Shown here: positions 1-6,313 of the stretch, one piece after another
Position numbering within the stretch: the stretch's first letter is position 1
How the letters are laid out: each line of letters starts with the position of its first letter
IMG/VR virus record: IMGVR_UViG_3300046516_000835
Location: 1-63,964 of that record
Source: a virus
DNA length: 63,964 nt
Direction: 5' to 3' (one strand)
Position numbers and translations under genes: made by a program
The notes under the pieces: model-generated
What the model was told of the DNA's origin: nothing
Database searches by the model: none
The model's input: the letters and a program-made list of their open reading frames with translations, nothing else

Positions 1-43
1 GATGACCGGCCCCGATCACTCCACCATCATGTTCGCAGGCTGA
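1..43 (+). CDS. 3' end of small phage protein (full copy at 63692-63880)
   Basis: This is the last 14 codons, ending TGA at 41-43, of the 62-residue gene at 63692-63880. It appears twice only because the window overlaps itself. Confidence 0.8.
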   Translation, partial: MTGPDHSTIMFAG

Positions 44-127
44 GCCATGTTCAACCGCCATCTTTTCGCACTATCCAGCGTCGGTCTCGCCGGCTTCGTC
101 TCTCCAGCTATCTCTGCCAGATCGACG
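1..127. repeat. Left copy of 127-bp terminal direct repeat
   Basis: These 127 bases recur exactly at 63838-63964. Both copies encode the same end of one small gene and start of the next, so the window is one circular unit of about 63,837 bp plus an overlap. An overlap of exactly 127 bases is also a common assembler k-mer size, so it more likely marks a circularly permuted genome closed by the assembler than a physical terminal repeat. Confidence 0.95.
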
Positions 128-265
128 GCTCCGGATCGATGGCGCGTGAAGCCCTCGCGCTACACCCCGCACCAGTCGACGCAGGAGACCGCGCGCCGAC
201 AGGGTCAGATCGACCTCGGCCGCCTGCGAGTGGAGAATGGCCTTTCCGCAGCACCTCGGTCATAG
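47..265 (+). CDS. Small exported protein with signal peptide
   Basis: This 72-residue protein of unknown function begins MFNRHLFALSSVGLAGFVSP, a short basic start followed by a hydrophobic stretch, and AISA at residues 21-24 is a plausible signal-peptidase site. The mature part would be about 48 residues, basic and without cysteine. It starts three bases after the stop of the gene before it (63692-63880 in the other copy), so the two are probably cotranscribed. No strong Shine-Dalgarno is visible and translational coupling may supply initiation. I recognise no family; an envelope or lysis-related role is only a guess from the signal peptide. Confidence 0.55.
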   Translation: MFNRHLFALSSVGLAGFVSPAISARSTAPDRWRVKPSRYTPHQSTQETARRQGQIDLGRLRVENGLSAAPRS

Positions 266-432
266 TGACCGATAGAAGGAACACATCACGGGTGAGGTCT
301 GCTAATTCCGTGGTCTGACTGGATTGATGCCGGCGAATGTCCATAGTCAGTATTGAGCACCGGAACTTGATCGTGCATTAGTGAACACGAAGGGACGTGA
401 GAGTCGTCCCACCTTACACAACAGGAGACCAG

Positions 433-843
433 ATGCCTCTCAGCGCCAGTCGTCTGATTCGTCCCGTCCTTGTGGATATCTGCAAGGACGGGACCATCAG
501 CTATCGTCGACTTGGAGAGTCATCCTTCAACGGGGTGGCTCTCCCAGTCTTCTCTGTCAATCATGAGGATCAGGCTCGACAACTACAGCTTCGCTTTGGT
601 CGACTCCAGTACGAGGAGCATCCGAAGATGCCCGGCCGACCGTGGTACCGATGGACTGACTTCCCCGGTACCATCATCGCACTCGACGATGTATCCGATA
701 GGTGCGACATCTGGTACCACGAATTCATACTCAAACAGGAGAATCACCATGAACCACTTCCTGAAGCCAGAGCACAGACAGACGATCATGTCGATGCCGC
801 CGCCGCTCCGCAAGATCGCGTGGGACTGTCTGGTCAAGCGTGA
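433..843 (+). CDS. Hypothetical phage protein, 136 aa
   Basis: The start is chosen at 433 because ACAACAGGAGACC, the ribosome site used throughout this strand, lies just upstream; longer in-frame starts lack it. The protein begins MPLSASRLIRPVLVDICKDG and is a mixed-composition soluble protein with no motif I recognise. Its last 32 codons overlap the next gene, which has its own AACAGGAGA site at about 737. That overlap is unusually long for this compact genome, so the C-terminal tail (rich in Ala, Asp and Gln) may be an extension after a lost stop codon. The 167 bases upstream hold no gene I can support. Confidence 0.55.
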   Translation: MPLSASRLIRPVLVDICKDGTISYRRLGESSFNGVALPVFSVNHEDQARQLQLRFGRLQYEEHPKMPGRPWYRWTDFPGTIIALDDVSDRCDIWYHEFILKQENHHEPLPEARAQTDDHVDAAAAPQDRVGLSGQA

Positions 844-1264
844 CCCGACATTTCCACACCCAGACCCCGAGCGCGACGATCCACCTTCGGGTCCCGACTT
901 TCTGCAGGCTCTCGACAACCATCCGATCGACCACTTGGCTCTCGTTTTCCCCATGTGCCGCGAGAGTACAGCGGGGGTCGTACAAGCCCTTGAGCTGTTG
1001 GTGGGTAAACCCATAACGCGGCACGTTCCGCGAGCGCCCAGAGTGGTCCGCAGCCCTTCTAACCCATCACCTGCGCGCGTTGTAGACACGCGCCGCGTTG
1101 CGGCGGTCGCCCCCAATCCGAAGAGACCGAGTAGCGAGTCTTTCACTCGCTACTCTCACTGGACAGTCGGAGCCACCGTCGCCGAGTGCATCGCTCGTGG
1201 CCTCACCAAAGGAGACGTCAACTGGGACACCAGCCACGGCTTCGTGACACTGGAGACAGAGTGA
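749..1264 (+). CDS. Four-member phage family protein, member A (171 aa)
   Basis: The C-terminal 45 residues match a domain shared by three other proteins of this phage (56240-56563, 57669-58076 and 22428-22757): an NPKR-like entry, R(Y/F)..(L/H)Y/W, a GMT-like turn (here VGAT), then GD(V/I)xWD and a final aromatic-isoleucine or -valine strand (GFVTLETE here). The first 120 residues are different, Pro- and Arg-rich and probably flexible. AGGAG lies nine bases before the chosen ATG. Function is unknown; a small nucleic-acid-binding or host-takeover protein is one possibility. A perfect 11-bp hairpin (1129-1155) lies within the shared-domain coding region. Confidence 0.7.
   Translation: MNHFLKPEHRQTIMSMPPPLRKIAWDCLVKRDPTFPHPDPERDDPPSGPDFLQALDNHPIDHLALVFPMCRESTAGVVQALELLVGKPITRHVPRAPRVVRSPSNPSPARVVDTRRVAAVAPNPKRPSSESFTRYSHWTVGATVAECIARGLTKGDVNWDTSHGFVTLETE
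1129..1155. repeat. Perfect intragenic hairpin, 11-bp stem, 5-nt loop
   Basis: GAGTAGCGAGT (1129-1139) pairs exactly with ACTCGCTACTC (1145-1155). It lies inside the coding sequence of the preceding gene. It is one of an unusual number of short-loop perfect hairpins in this genome; a second with a 10-bp stem and 3-nt loop follows at 1338-1360. Confidence 0.8.
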
Positions 1265-1566
1265 TGTCCTACCGCACCACACTCATCCACGGAGATGGTA
1301 CCCTCACCACGCACGACAGTGAGCGCAAGCCACCTCTCAACAAACTCCAAGAGTTTGTTGGGGGGTCAATAGAGCACGTCCCGACTTTCGATCGTTACGA
1401 GGGCCGCGCCGCGACCGTATGGGTCAACGAGGATGGGATCGCTCGCGGCCTTCCTCGCAATAATCTCGCAACCACCCACTGGATGAAGTGCCTCGAGGGT
1501 CGTCCCCTGCGCGGCACGCCGTTCCTCGTCGGCTGTGTCACTATAGTCCAACGATCACCCAAGTAG
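1264..1566 (+). CDS. DUF3846-like phage protein
   Basis: The ATG overlaps the previous stop as TGATG, fixing the start. The 100-residue protein carries the pattern of the small DUF3846 family: LQEFVGGSIEHVP near residue 30, then a VWVNEDG motif near residue 55 followed by GLPRNNLAT, and a hydrophobic end GCVTIVQ. The molecular function of this family is unknown to me; such proteins sit among early phage genes. A 10-bp perfect hairpin lies at 1338-1360 in the LNKLQEF coding region and an 11-bp hairpin spans the stop codon. Confidence 0.75.
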   Translation: MSYRTTLIHGDGTLTTHDSERKPPLNKLQEFVGGSIEHVPTFDRYEGRAATVWVNEDGIARGLPRNNLATTHWMKCLEGRPLRGTPFLVGCVTIVQRSPK

Positions 1567-1576
1567 GTGATCGTTG
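1549..1576 (+). terminator. Hairpin spanning the stop codon of the DUF3846-like gene
   Basis: CAACGATCACC (1549-1559) pairs perfectly with GGTGATCGTTG (1566-1576) around a 6-nt loop, and the TAG stop lies at the loop edge (1564-1566). There is no long U tract, so it may be a weak terminator or an mRNA 3'-end stabiliser. Hairpins over stop codons recur at 8849-8872 and 61584-61605. Confidence 0.55.
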
Positions 1577-1606
1577 CCGCCCTGGAAAAAGAGCCCGAAG
1601 ACGTGG

Positions 1607-1642
1607 GATCGCTTCCTGAATTTCTCAATTCGGGAAGCGATC
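1607..1642 (+). promoter_or_regulatory. 16-bp hairpin hiding the ribosome site of the next gene
   Basis: Bases 1607-1622 pair with 1627-1642 over 16 positions (one G-U wobble) around a TCTC loop. The 3' arm contains GGGAAG (1632-1637), the only Shine-Dalgarno-like sequence before the ATG at 1646, at a normal spacing of 8. In the mRNA the ribosome site would be fully sequestered, as in RNA thermometers or attenuators that open only when translated or processed. Confidence 0.55.
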
Positions 1643-1645
1643 GCA

Positions 1646-1987
1646 ATGCCGCGAACAACGCAGGCGGAAGTCGCCTGCGCGATCGTGCGCGCCCTATCCG
1701 GCGAGCCGTGGTACACGAACAACGTCGGGATCTATCATCGTGAAGTGAGGCTTATCGCCCCTACGGGTCGAGCCTCACTTCACCTGTTCCAGAAGAATCA
1801 GCACGGCGGGAACAACCCCCGCTCGCGCTACGTGTGTGAGCTCAGAGGAACCTATCTCGACGGTCACACTCAGTCCGTCTTCTTTCGTGCCAAGTGGACT
1901 CACATCGTCGAGGCTGTCGCAATCTGCAACGACGTCCTTCGGGAGTACCGAAGAACGACAGTGCCTTTACATCCCCCATCTACCTAG
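1646..1987 (+). CDS. Hypothetical phage protein, 113 aa
   Basis: It starts MPRTTQAEVACAIVRALSGE. An upstream in-frame TTG (1574) would place the start inside two hairpins, so the ATG at 1646 is preferred. The protein is soluble, begins with a probable helix and has an aromatic-rich middle (HREVRLIAPTGRASLHLFQK). I recognise no family. Initiation probably depends on opening the upstream hairpin. A perfect 13-bp stem with an 18-nt loop (1740-1783) sits in the coding region. A promoter-like sequence for the next operon overlaps its last codons. Confidence 0.6.
   Translation: MPRTTQAEVACAIVRALSGEPWYTNNVGIYHREVRLIAPTGRASLHLFQKNQHGGNNPRSRYVCELRGTYLDGHTQSVFFRAKWTHIVEAVAICNDVLREYRRTTVPLHPPST
1740..1783. 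repeat. Perfect intragenic inverted repeat, 13-bp stem
   Basis: Bases 1740-1752 (GTGAAGTGAGGCT) are the exact reverse complement of 1771-1783. The 18-nt loop also contains CCCCTACGGG, which can pair with itself. It is inside the preceding gene, with no U tract. Confidence 0.75.
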
Positions 1988-1995
1988 TGTAACCT
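1966..1995 (+). promoter_or_regulatory. Putative sigma70-like promoter (TTTACA, 18 bp, TAACCT)
   Basis: TTTACATCC occurs at the same relative place before operons at 59433 and 62614, each followed after 18 bp by a -10-like hexamer (TACAAT, TATACT). Here the -10 match is weak (TAACCT). The gene at 2022 follows with a good ribosome site, GCAGGAGAG. Confidence 0.4.
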
Positions 1996-2021
1996 TAACC
2001 CAACATTGCAGGAGAGTACTC

Positions 2022-2201
2022 ATGCCCCTCAGCACAGGTGATCAGCAAATCGTCAGCAATATCCGTCACAAGTTCGGCGCACGCGTCGCGCGCTACAGCG
2101 ACTATCACATCGCTACGACATTCAACGCCTTCTCCGGCTCCGAGGACTACAACGACGAGGAGAAGTTCGTGGAGGACTGGCTGCCGGAGGACCCGGCATG
2201 A
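2022..2201 (+). CDS. Hypothetical small acidic protein, 59 aa
   Basis: It begins MPLSTGDQQIVSNIRHKFGA, with GCAGGAGAG upstream, and ends in a strongly acidic tail (EDYNDEEKFVEDWLPEDPA). It is the first gene of a run from 2022 to 5834 in which nearly every gene overlaps the next by four bases or fewer. The acidic tail is the kind seen in small phage proteins that bind host basic proteins or mimic DNA, but this is only a possibility. Confidence 0.6.
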   Translation: MPLSTGDQQIVSNIRHKFGARVARYSDYHIATTFNAFSGSEDYNDEEKFVEDWLPEDPA

Positions 2202-2470
2202 TCACTGTCCACAAGCGGCAGCTCGCGCTGGTCGACTCACAATTCATCAGCGCTCCTCGCCACACGGAGTTTCTCCACGCGGCGTTTCAGCACGGTGATC
2301 TGTGCATCTGGTATCGATGTGATACAGCCGAGGACCCTTGGCGCTACCCGGTCATCATCAGCGGCACGGGACACGAGGCACCGTCCCACTCCTACCAGCA
2401 CGTCGGCACCGTGCTCACCAACGACCACCAATTGGTCTGGCACGTATTCGTCGAGGGAGGACGCAGATGA
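2198..2470 (+). CDS. Small conserved phage protein (GTGH...VWHVF type)
   Basis: This 90-residue protein overlaps its neighbours by ATGA at both ends. Its pattern (LCIWYRCD near residue 36, IISGTGHEAP in the middle, YQHVGTVLTNDHQLVWHVFVEG at the end) resembles a widespread family of about 90-residue phage proteins with GTGH, then YxGT, then LVWHxF; I believe this is the DUF7352 type, but that is from memory. Probably a single small beta-rich domain. Function is unknown. Confidence 0.6.
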   Translation: MITVHKRQLALVDSQFISAPRHTEFLHAAFQHGDLCIWYRCDTAEDPWRYPVIISGTGHEAPSHSYQHVGTVLTNDHQLVWHVFVEGGRR

Positions 2471-2565
2471 GCTCGTTCGTGATCTACCATCTCATCATGG
2501 CTGCCATCGGCATCGTTGGAGCCATCTTCGGCTTCCACGGCTACAGGCGCGGGTGGTGGAGATGA
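2467..2565 (+). CDS. Single-span membrane micropeptide, 32 aa
   Basis: The start ATGA overlaps the previous stop and the end overlaps the next start. The peptide is MSSFVIYHLIMAAIGIVGAI plus FGFHGYRRGWWR: one transmembrane segment (about residues 5-24) followed by a basic, aromatic tail, which predicts an inner-membrane protein with the C-terminus inside. Tight packing between two credible genes supports it. Confidence 0.6.
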   Translation: MSSFVIYHLIMAAIGIVGAIFGFHGYRRGWWR

Positions 2566-3029
2566 TCCTATCTGTCCAATTCCAGAGCTATGGCTCCGCG
2601 TGGAAGGAGCTGACCGACGAGCAGTACGCTGAACTTCGCGTCGCCATCCCCGTACTTCCCGAGAAAAAGCGAGATGCCGAGTACGGCACGTTCCTCGTAG
2701 ACGATGATGGTCTGCGCGCCGCCGCCAAATTCAAGCTCGTGCTCGAGATCCACGAGACTAGCGACCAGAATACGATGCTGGTCAAATTGCAGAACCGGAT
2801 CGATCAGGTCGAGCAGCAATCCCGAGGCAACGTCCATCAATTCAGCGACCGTGTGCAGATCACCATACCAGACCTCGGCCTTCTATACATCGACGAGGTG
2901 ACCCACATGGACGACGCCTGCACTGACACCTTGCAGGACAAGCTGGATGATGGCTGGCGAATCCTCGCCGTCTGCCCTCCCAACGCGCAGCGTCGCCCGG
3001 ACTACATCCTCGGAAGGAGAAAGAAGTGA
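2562..3029 (+). CDS. Conserved phage protein with C-terminal GWRIL...RPDYILGR motif
   Basis: It has 155 residues and an ATGA start. The N-terminal part (SVQFQSYGSAWKELTDEQYAEL) is followed by a helical middle (LVKLQNRIDQVEQQSRGNVHQ) and a C-terminal region LDDGWRILAVCPPNAQRRPDYILGR. This last motif, a helix ending in GW-(R/K)-(I/V), then a short basic turn and DYILG(R/K), recurs at the end of many small phage proteins; I know of no assigned function. Cytoplasmic. Confidence 0.6.
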   Translation: MILSVQFQSYGSAWKELTDEQYAELRVAIPVLPEKKRDAEYGTFLVDDDGLRAAAKFKLVLEIHETSDQNTMLVKLQNRIDQVEQQSRGNVHQFSDRVQITIPDLGLLYIDEVTHMDDACTDTLQDKLDDGWRILAVCPPNAQRRPDYILGRRKK

Positions 3030-3259
3030 GCCGCCCCGAACTCGAGCCGTGCCATCGTCAGCTAGGTGCGAAGGTGCAGCAGATGCGTGAGCTACTCGGT
3101 CTCTCACAGGAGGAACTGAGACAGCGCACCATCTGGACGCGAGGAACAATCGCGAATATGGAGACAGGAAGACATCGCTTTCTGCTCCATCATGTCGAGA
3201 TGTTGGCTCGCGCCTTCGGCACTACGCCGAAGCATCTGATGAGGGGGATCTGGTTGTGA
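3026..3259 (+). CDS. XRE/Cro-type helix-turn-helix regulator
   Basis: A 77-residue protein with a GTG start in a GTGA overlap. Residues 12-70 form a lambda-repressor-like HTH: LGAKVQQMRELLGLSQEELRQRT is helices 1-2, then TRGTIANMETGRHR is the recognition helix and the typical glycine turn, ending in LARAFGTTPKHLM. It lacks any C-terminal dimerisation or peptidase domain, so it is Cro-like rather than a CI-type repressor. With no integrase seen, it more likely tunes early gene expression than maintains lysogeny. Confidence 0.85.
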   Translation: MSRPELEPCHRQLGAKVQQMRELLGLSQEELRQRTIWTRGTIANMETGRHRFLLHHVEMLARAFGTTPKHLMRGIWL

Positions 3260-3444
3260 CGATCAAACCTACGGTCTCTCACTCAGACAACCTGATCGAG
3301 CAACTCGCCATCGCCGGCGCGGTGCTGAATAAGATCGACCCAGCACGAGCTCGAGCAATGCGAGAACTCGTGCTGGCCTCGAAACTCACCAAGGCCCGGA
3401 AAATAATGGCCGAGTACGTCACGATCGCTAAGGCGCGATCATGA
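3256..3444 (+). CDS. Small helical protein, 62 aa
   Basis: GTG start in a GTGA overlap with the XRE gene. The sequence is almost entirely helix-forming (LIEQLAIAGAVLNKIDPARA then MRELVLASKLTKARKIMAEY) and has a basic end. It could be a partner of the XRE regulator because they are translationally coupled; nothing more specific is visible. A 10-bp perfect inverted repeat (3340-3349 with 3367-3376) lies in the coding sequence. Confidence 0.55.
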   Translation: MTIKPTVSHSDNLIEQLAIAGAVLNKIDPARARAMRELVLASKLTKARKIMAEYVTIAKARS

Positions 3445-3668
3445 TCACTTGGCCCTACACCGAGTGTAACGACGAGCTTCCGGCGTACGAGCGCGACTGG
3501 TGGGTCTTTCATCCATCAACCTCCAGGGTGGGTCTCGTCCGCTTGCGGCAGGGCCGACACTACGAGGTACAGTTCGGTGCAGATGGCCCGTTCCAGCGCA
3601 TTCACCGCGATCACCTGCGCATCGCGACCAAGACGCAGGTCGCCTACATGGAGGGTACAGAATCATGA
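3441..3668 (+). CDS. Hypothetical small protein, 75 aa
   Basis: ATGA start at 3441. It contains WWVFHPSTSRVGLVRLRQGRHYEVQFG in the middle, suggesting a small beta barrel, and is followed without gap by the next gene. No family recognised. Confidence 0.55.
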   Translation: MITWPYTECNDELPAYERDWWVFHPSTSRVGLVRLRQGRHYEVQFGADGPFQRIHRDHLRIATKTQVAYMEGTES

Positions 3669-3931
3669 CCATCCGCCTACTCGTCCGCTTCCCCACCAGC
3701 TTCGGCCCGCGCACCGTCGTCCTGTCTGCTCTCAACGAGGAGGACACGAGCCTGCTCAGAACTTCACTGAGCGGCGGCGGTCTGACCGTGGCCGTGCTTG
3801 CACCCCGCCGTCTGGTGAGACTGGCTGAGTTCATGAAGCGTCACAAACAAACCATGAGACAGCGGCGGGACCGCGCCCTGCTCCAAGCCCACGACGACAA
3901 GGTCGTCGCCATGCGGAAGGTCAAGACATGA
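3665..3931 (+). CDS. Small basic protein, 88 aa
   Basis: ATGA start. The C-terminal half is a strongly basic helix (FMKRHKQTMRQRRDRALLQA followed by KVVAMRKVKT), with an N-terminal beta-rich part (MTIRLLVRFPTSFGPRTVVL). Such charge suggests nucleic-acid binding; no known family was seen. Confidence 0.55.
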   Translation: MTIRLLVRFPTSFGPRTVVLSALNEEDTSLLRTSLSGGGLTVAVLAPRRLVRLAEFMKRHKQTMRQRRDRALLQAHDDKVVAMRKVKT

Positions 3932-4164
3932 ACAAGATCGACCGCGCGTACGAGATGGCTGGTCTTGCCAGACAAGATGGCGACAAGGTAGACGAACTTC
4001 GATGGTTGAATGAGGTTCAGAAACTGAGAGGTCTACCATCAATCGTCCCAGCTAGTGATGCGAGAGCCGCTGGCTGGACGTGGTTCCCCATGGAGGGAAA
4101 GTGGATGAAGAAGATTGAAGGCGCGTGGATCGAGAAGAATACAGCGGCGGAGTGCGTGGCTTGA
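3928..4164 (+). CDS. Hypothetical protein with W-rich end, 78 aa
   Basis: ATGA start. The first half is helical (IDRAYEMAGLARQDGDKVDELRW has the look of a helical hairpin), and the second half has a tryptophan cluster (AGWTWFPMEGKWMKKIEGAW). The stop overlaps the next start (TTGA). Function is unknown. Confidence 0.55.
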   Translation: MNKIDRAYEMAGLARQDGDKVDELRWLNEVQKLRGLPSIVPASDARAAGWTWFPMEGKWMKKIEGAWIEKNTAAECVA

Positions 4165-4505
4165 CCGACCAGCTCCTGTCCTACATCGATACGTTATCCT
4201 TCGGACAACGTGCCGCGCTCCTCCCCGCTCTTCGCGCAGCCCGTCGATCCCAGACCGTCAGGTCTGAGATTGGCGAATTGATAGGATGTCGATTGGACCT
4301 TCATGCAATCGACAGAGCCGTGATGCGGGAGAATGAGCGCTTGTCGGCGTTGCAGTCTCTGCACGAGCGCGGTCGTTCATCCCCATCTCGTATTGAGGTT
4401 GTCGCAGCACTGAACCGACTGGTCGAGGACGGTCTGGTCAGAAAGATCAATCACAACATCTTCGAGGCACTATCACCGAAGGAGCTATCGCATGAGCAAG
4501 GATGA
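4161..4505 (+). CDS. Winged-helix-like small protein, 114 aa
   Basis: The TTG at 4161 overlaps the previous stop as TTGA and has GCGGAG at good spacing, so it is preferred to an ATG at 4125. The C-terminal half (PSRIEVVAALNRLVEDGLVRKINHNIFEAL) has the shape of a winged-helix end: recognition helix, then a wing of two strands. The N-terminal half is helical (LSFGQRAALLPALRAARR). A DNA-binding regulator is likely but not certain. Confidence 0.55.
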   Translation: MTDQLLSYIDTLSFGQRAALLPALRAARRSQTVRSEIGELIGCRLDLHAIDRAVMRENERLSALQSLHERGRSSPSRIEVVAALNRLVEDGLVRKINHNIFEALSPKELSHEQG

Positions 4506-4830
4506 CATTGTGGAGATCATCATAGTCGGTGGTCTCATGCTCATCGCAGTGATCATTGTGGTCGGTGCGTTCATCGCATCTCTAAACGGTCACCTCGGGA
4601 CCGGCGCAGGAGATACGCTGCACGATTTGATCATGAGCATATGCACTGGGTTGATGGGATATGTTGTCGGTAAGAAGGTCCAAGAGAAGATCAGCGAAGG
4701 GGAAGGGAGTGATGTGCTCGGCAAACAGATCAACGACCTCATGTCACGTCTAGGCAATGCCGGTAAGACCAATATAGAGCTACAGAACCAGATCGATGAA
4801 CTGAAGAGAGAGAAGGAGAGAAAGAAATGA
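4492..4830 (+). CDS. Inner-membrane protein with coiled-coil tail
   Basis: This 112-residue protein has a first hydrophobic segment at about residues 7-30 (IIIVGGLMLIAVIIVVGAFI), a second at about 45-60 (IMSICTGLMGYVVG) and a C-terminal coiled coil (IELQNQIDELKREKERKK). The tail after the second span would lie in the cytoplasm. Possible roles are superinfection exclusion or lysis control; the lysis genes are in another operon, so exclusion is the better guess. Its stop overlaps the next start. Confidence 0.6.
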   Translation: MSKDDIVEIIIVGGLMLIAVIIVVGAFIASLNGHLGTGAGDTLHDLIMSICTGLMGYVVGKKVQEKISEGEGSDVLGKQINDLMSRLGNAGKTNIELQNQIDELKREKERKK

Positions 4831-5834
4831 GCACACGAGCAATCCGAATACAGCACGGCATCGCGGCCTACAACGCCCTGCCCAACGACGCATCGGTCGA
4901 GGACCGCATCGGCGCGGCGATGGATATTGCATTTGAGGAGACTGAGGCGCTGCGCGTCGAACAGCAGGTAGCGGCAGGACGCGAAATCTACAGGCTGATG
5001 AACAAACTCGATGCCATCCGCGAGGAAGGCAAGCGGGAGGCGTTTGCGGAAGCGAAAGCAATTGCTGAAAGCACGACGCTTGACACAAAGCATTATGGCG
5101 CGACCGCTGGGTGGGCCGCTCGCGCCACGGCGGAGCAAATTGTAGAAGCTATCGGCGCCCTTTCCTCCGCACCACCACCCGCCACAGCGCAGACCATTTG
5201 CGAGCATGGCTGGTCGTCGCTTCATCCGCAGCCTTGCCCGGAATGTGATTCGCCTCGCCCATACGAAGCCCCGCCAGACATAGCGCAGCCACGGTCGGAG
5301 GAAGGGGGCGGCGTGCGTCGGTTCCGGCACAAGAAACGCGGAACCACTTATCGGTTAATCGGAGAGGCGCAGATTCAATGTGCGTCACCACTAACTGAAT
5401 ATGAGGTAGTCACAGTCTATCGCGCTGAGGTCGGGCCACTCAATGACGAAAGCGGCTTATGGGTTCGCCGCAAAGCAGAATTTGAGGACGGCCGATTTGA
5501 GGAAATTGAAGCCACCACCCCATCCCCCAAGCCAGAGGACGCGCTGCGGGATGTTGCCGACGAGCGCAAACGCCAGATCGAAGTGGAGCGGTGGACAATC
5601 GAGCATGACGACGGGCATAGCGACGGCGAAATGGCGCTAGCTGCGGCTTGTTACGCAATGGCTGGCCGATATTACTCGACTTGGACTGATGACTATGTGC
5701 GACGGTATTGGCCGTGGTCTAAAGAGTGGTGGAGGCCTACGAACAAGCGCCGCAACCTCATCAAAGCGGCTGCGTTAATCGTCGCAGAAATCGAGCGCCT
5801 AGACCGCGCCGCCCTTGCGAAGGAGGTGAAATGA
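4827..5834 (+). CDS. Mosaic early protein with zinc site and ERxRQIEVERW domain
   Basis: The 335 residues look modular. Residues 1-110 are helical; near 115 there is a low-complexity linker, SAPPPATAQ, then a Cys-His group (CEHGWSSLHPQPCPEC) that may bind zinc, then a second linker, AQPRSEEGGG. A beta-rich middle follows. Near 240 is the common phage domain DVADERKRQIEVERWTIEHD, with DGHSDGEMALAAACYAMAG after it, which is found in many small phage proteins of unknown function. The linker DNA is repeated in the gene at 6306 (30 identical bases). Mosaic growth by recombination between linkers is likely. Confidence 0.65.
   Translation: MSTRAIRIQHGIAAYNALPNDASVEDRIGAAMDIAFEETEALRVEQQVAAGREIYRLMNKLDAIREEGKREAFAEAKAIAESTTLDTKHYGATAGWAARATAEQIVEAIGALSSAPPPATAQTICEHGWSSLHPQPCPECDSPRPYEAPPDIAQPRSEEGGGVRRFRHKKRGTTYRLIGEAQIQCASPLTEYEVVTVYRAEVGPLNDESGLWVRRKAEFEDGRFEEIEATTPSPKPEDALRDVADERKRQIEVERWTIEHDDGHSDGEMALAAACYAMAGRYYSTWTDDYVRRYWPWSKEWWRPTNKRRNLIKAAALIVAEIERLDRAALAKEVK
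5282..5311 (+). repeat. 30-bp direct repeat in linker DNA (second copy 7085-7114)
   Basis: These bases are identical to 7085-7114 and encode the linker AQPRSEEGGG in both genes. The repeats flank the end of one mosaic gene, one complete gene and most of another, a layout that would allow deletion or exchange by homologous recombination. Confidence 0.85.
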
Positions 5835-6313
5835 TGGACACGATTACTTTTGTGCTCGACGCCATAACCGATGCCGAACGCGCGTTCCGAGAACATGGTC
5901 TGGTCTCTGGCGAAGAATGTGTGGTGTGCCGACGAATGATCTCTGATGGCGGCGTTCACGGCAAAGACTGCGCAATTGACGGCCTTCGGCACGCAAAGAG
6001 AAATCTCTCTGAATTGCGGGCGCTATTCCTTCCAACCCAAAGAGCCAAAGCTATGACCACCGACGAACTTCTCCCCTCCCCGTACTCCGGCATGAATGCG
6101 GGGGAGGGTGTGCGCACGCCGGAGGAATTTGCGATTGAGTTCGGTGAATATCTAGCGAAGGCGGCTGTCCGATATATGGGTATGACAGTCGAAGAAAAGA
6201 ATGATCCGGACATACTAGCGGATAAATGGCGTGCCCTTCACTTGGCCATCCACGACTTCCGAAAGCGCGCCAAGAAAACGAACGCATGGCTAGGAGCACA
6301 ACGCAATGACTGA
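5831..6313 (+). CDS. Hypothetical phage protein, 160 aa, N-terminal Cys motif
   Basis: AGGAGGTGA precedes the ATG at 5831. The N-terminal third has a CVVCRRMISDGGVHGKDC pattern that could hold a metal ion (two closely spaced cysteines, a histidine and a later cysteine). The rest is helical (EEFAIEFGEYLAKAAVRYMG; WRALHLAIHDFRKRAKK). It lies between the two mosaic genes and shares their style of short conserved modules. Function is unknown. Confidence 0.6.
   Translation: MMDTITFVLDAITDAERAFREHGLVSGEECVVCRRMISDGGVHGKDCAIDGLRHAKRNLSELRALFLPTQRAKAMTTDELLPSPYSGMNAGEGVRTPEEFAIEFGEYLAKAAVRYMGMTVEEKNDPDILADKWRALHLAIHDFRKRAKKTNAWLGAQRND

Noticed and set aside
583-1146. Minus-strand frame of 187 codons
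   Set aside because: Antisense to two early genes with clear ribosome sites.
4590-5330. Minus-strand frame of 246 codons
   Set aside because: Antisense to the membrane protein and mosaic gene; composition is that of a shadow frame.
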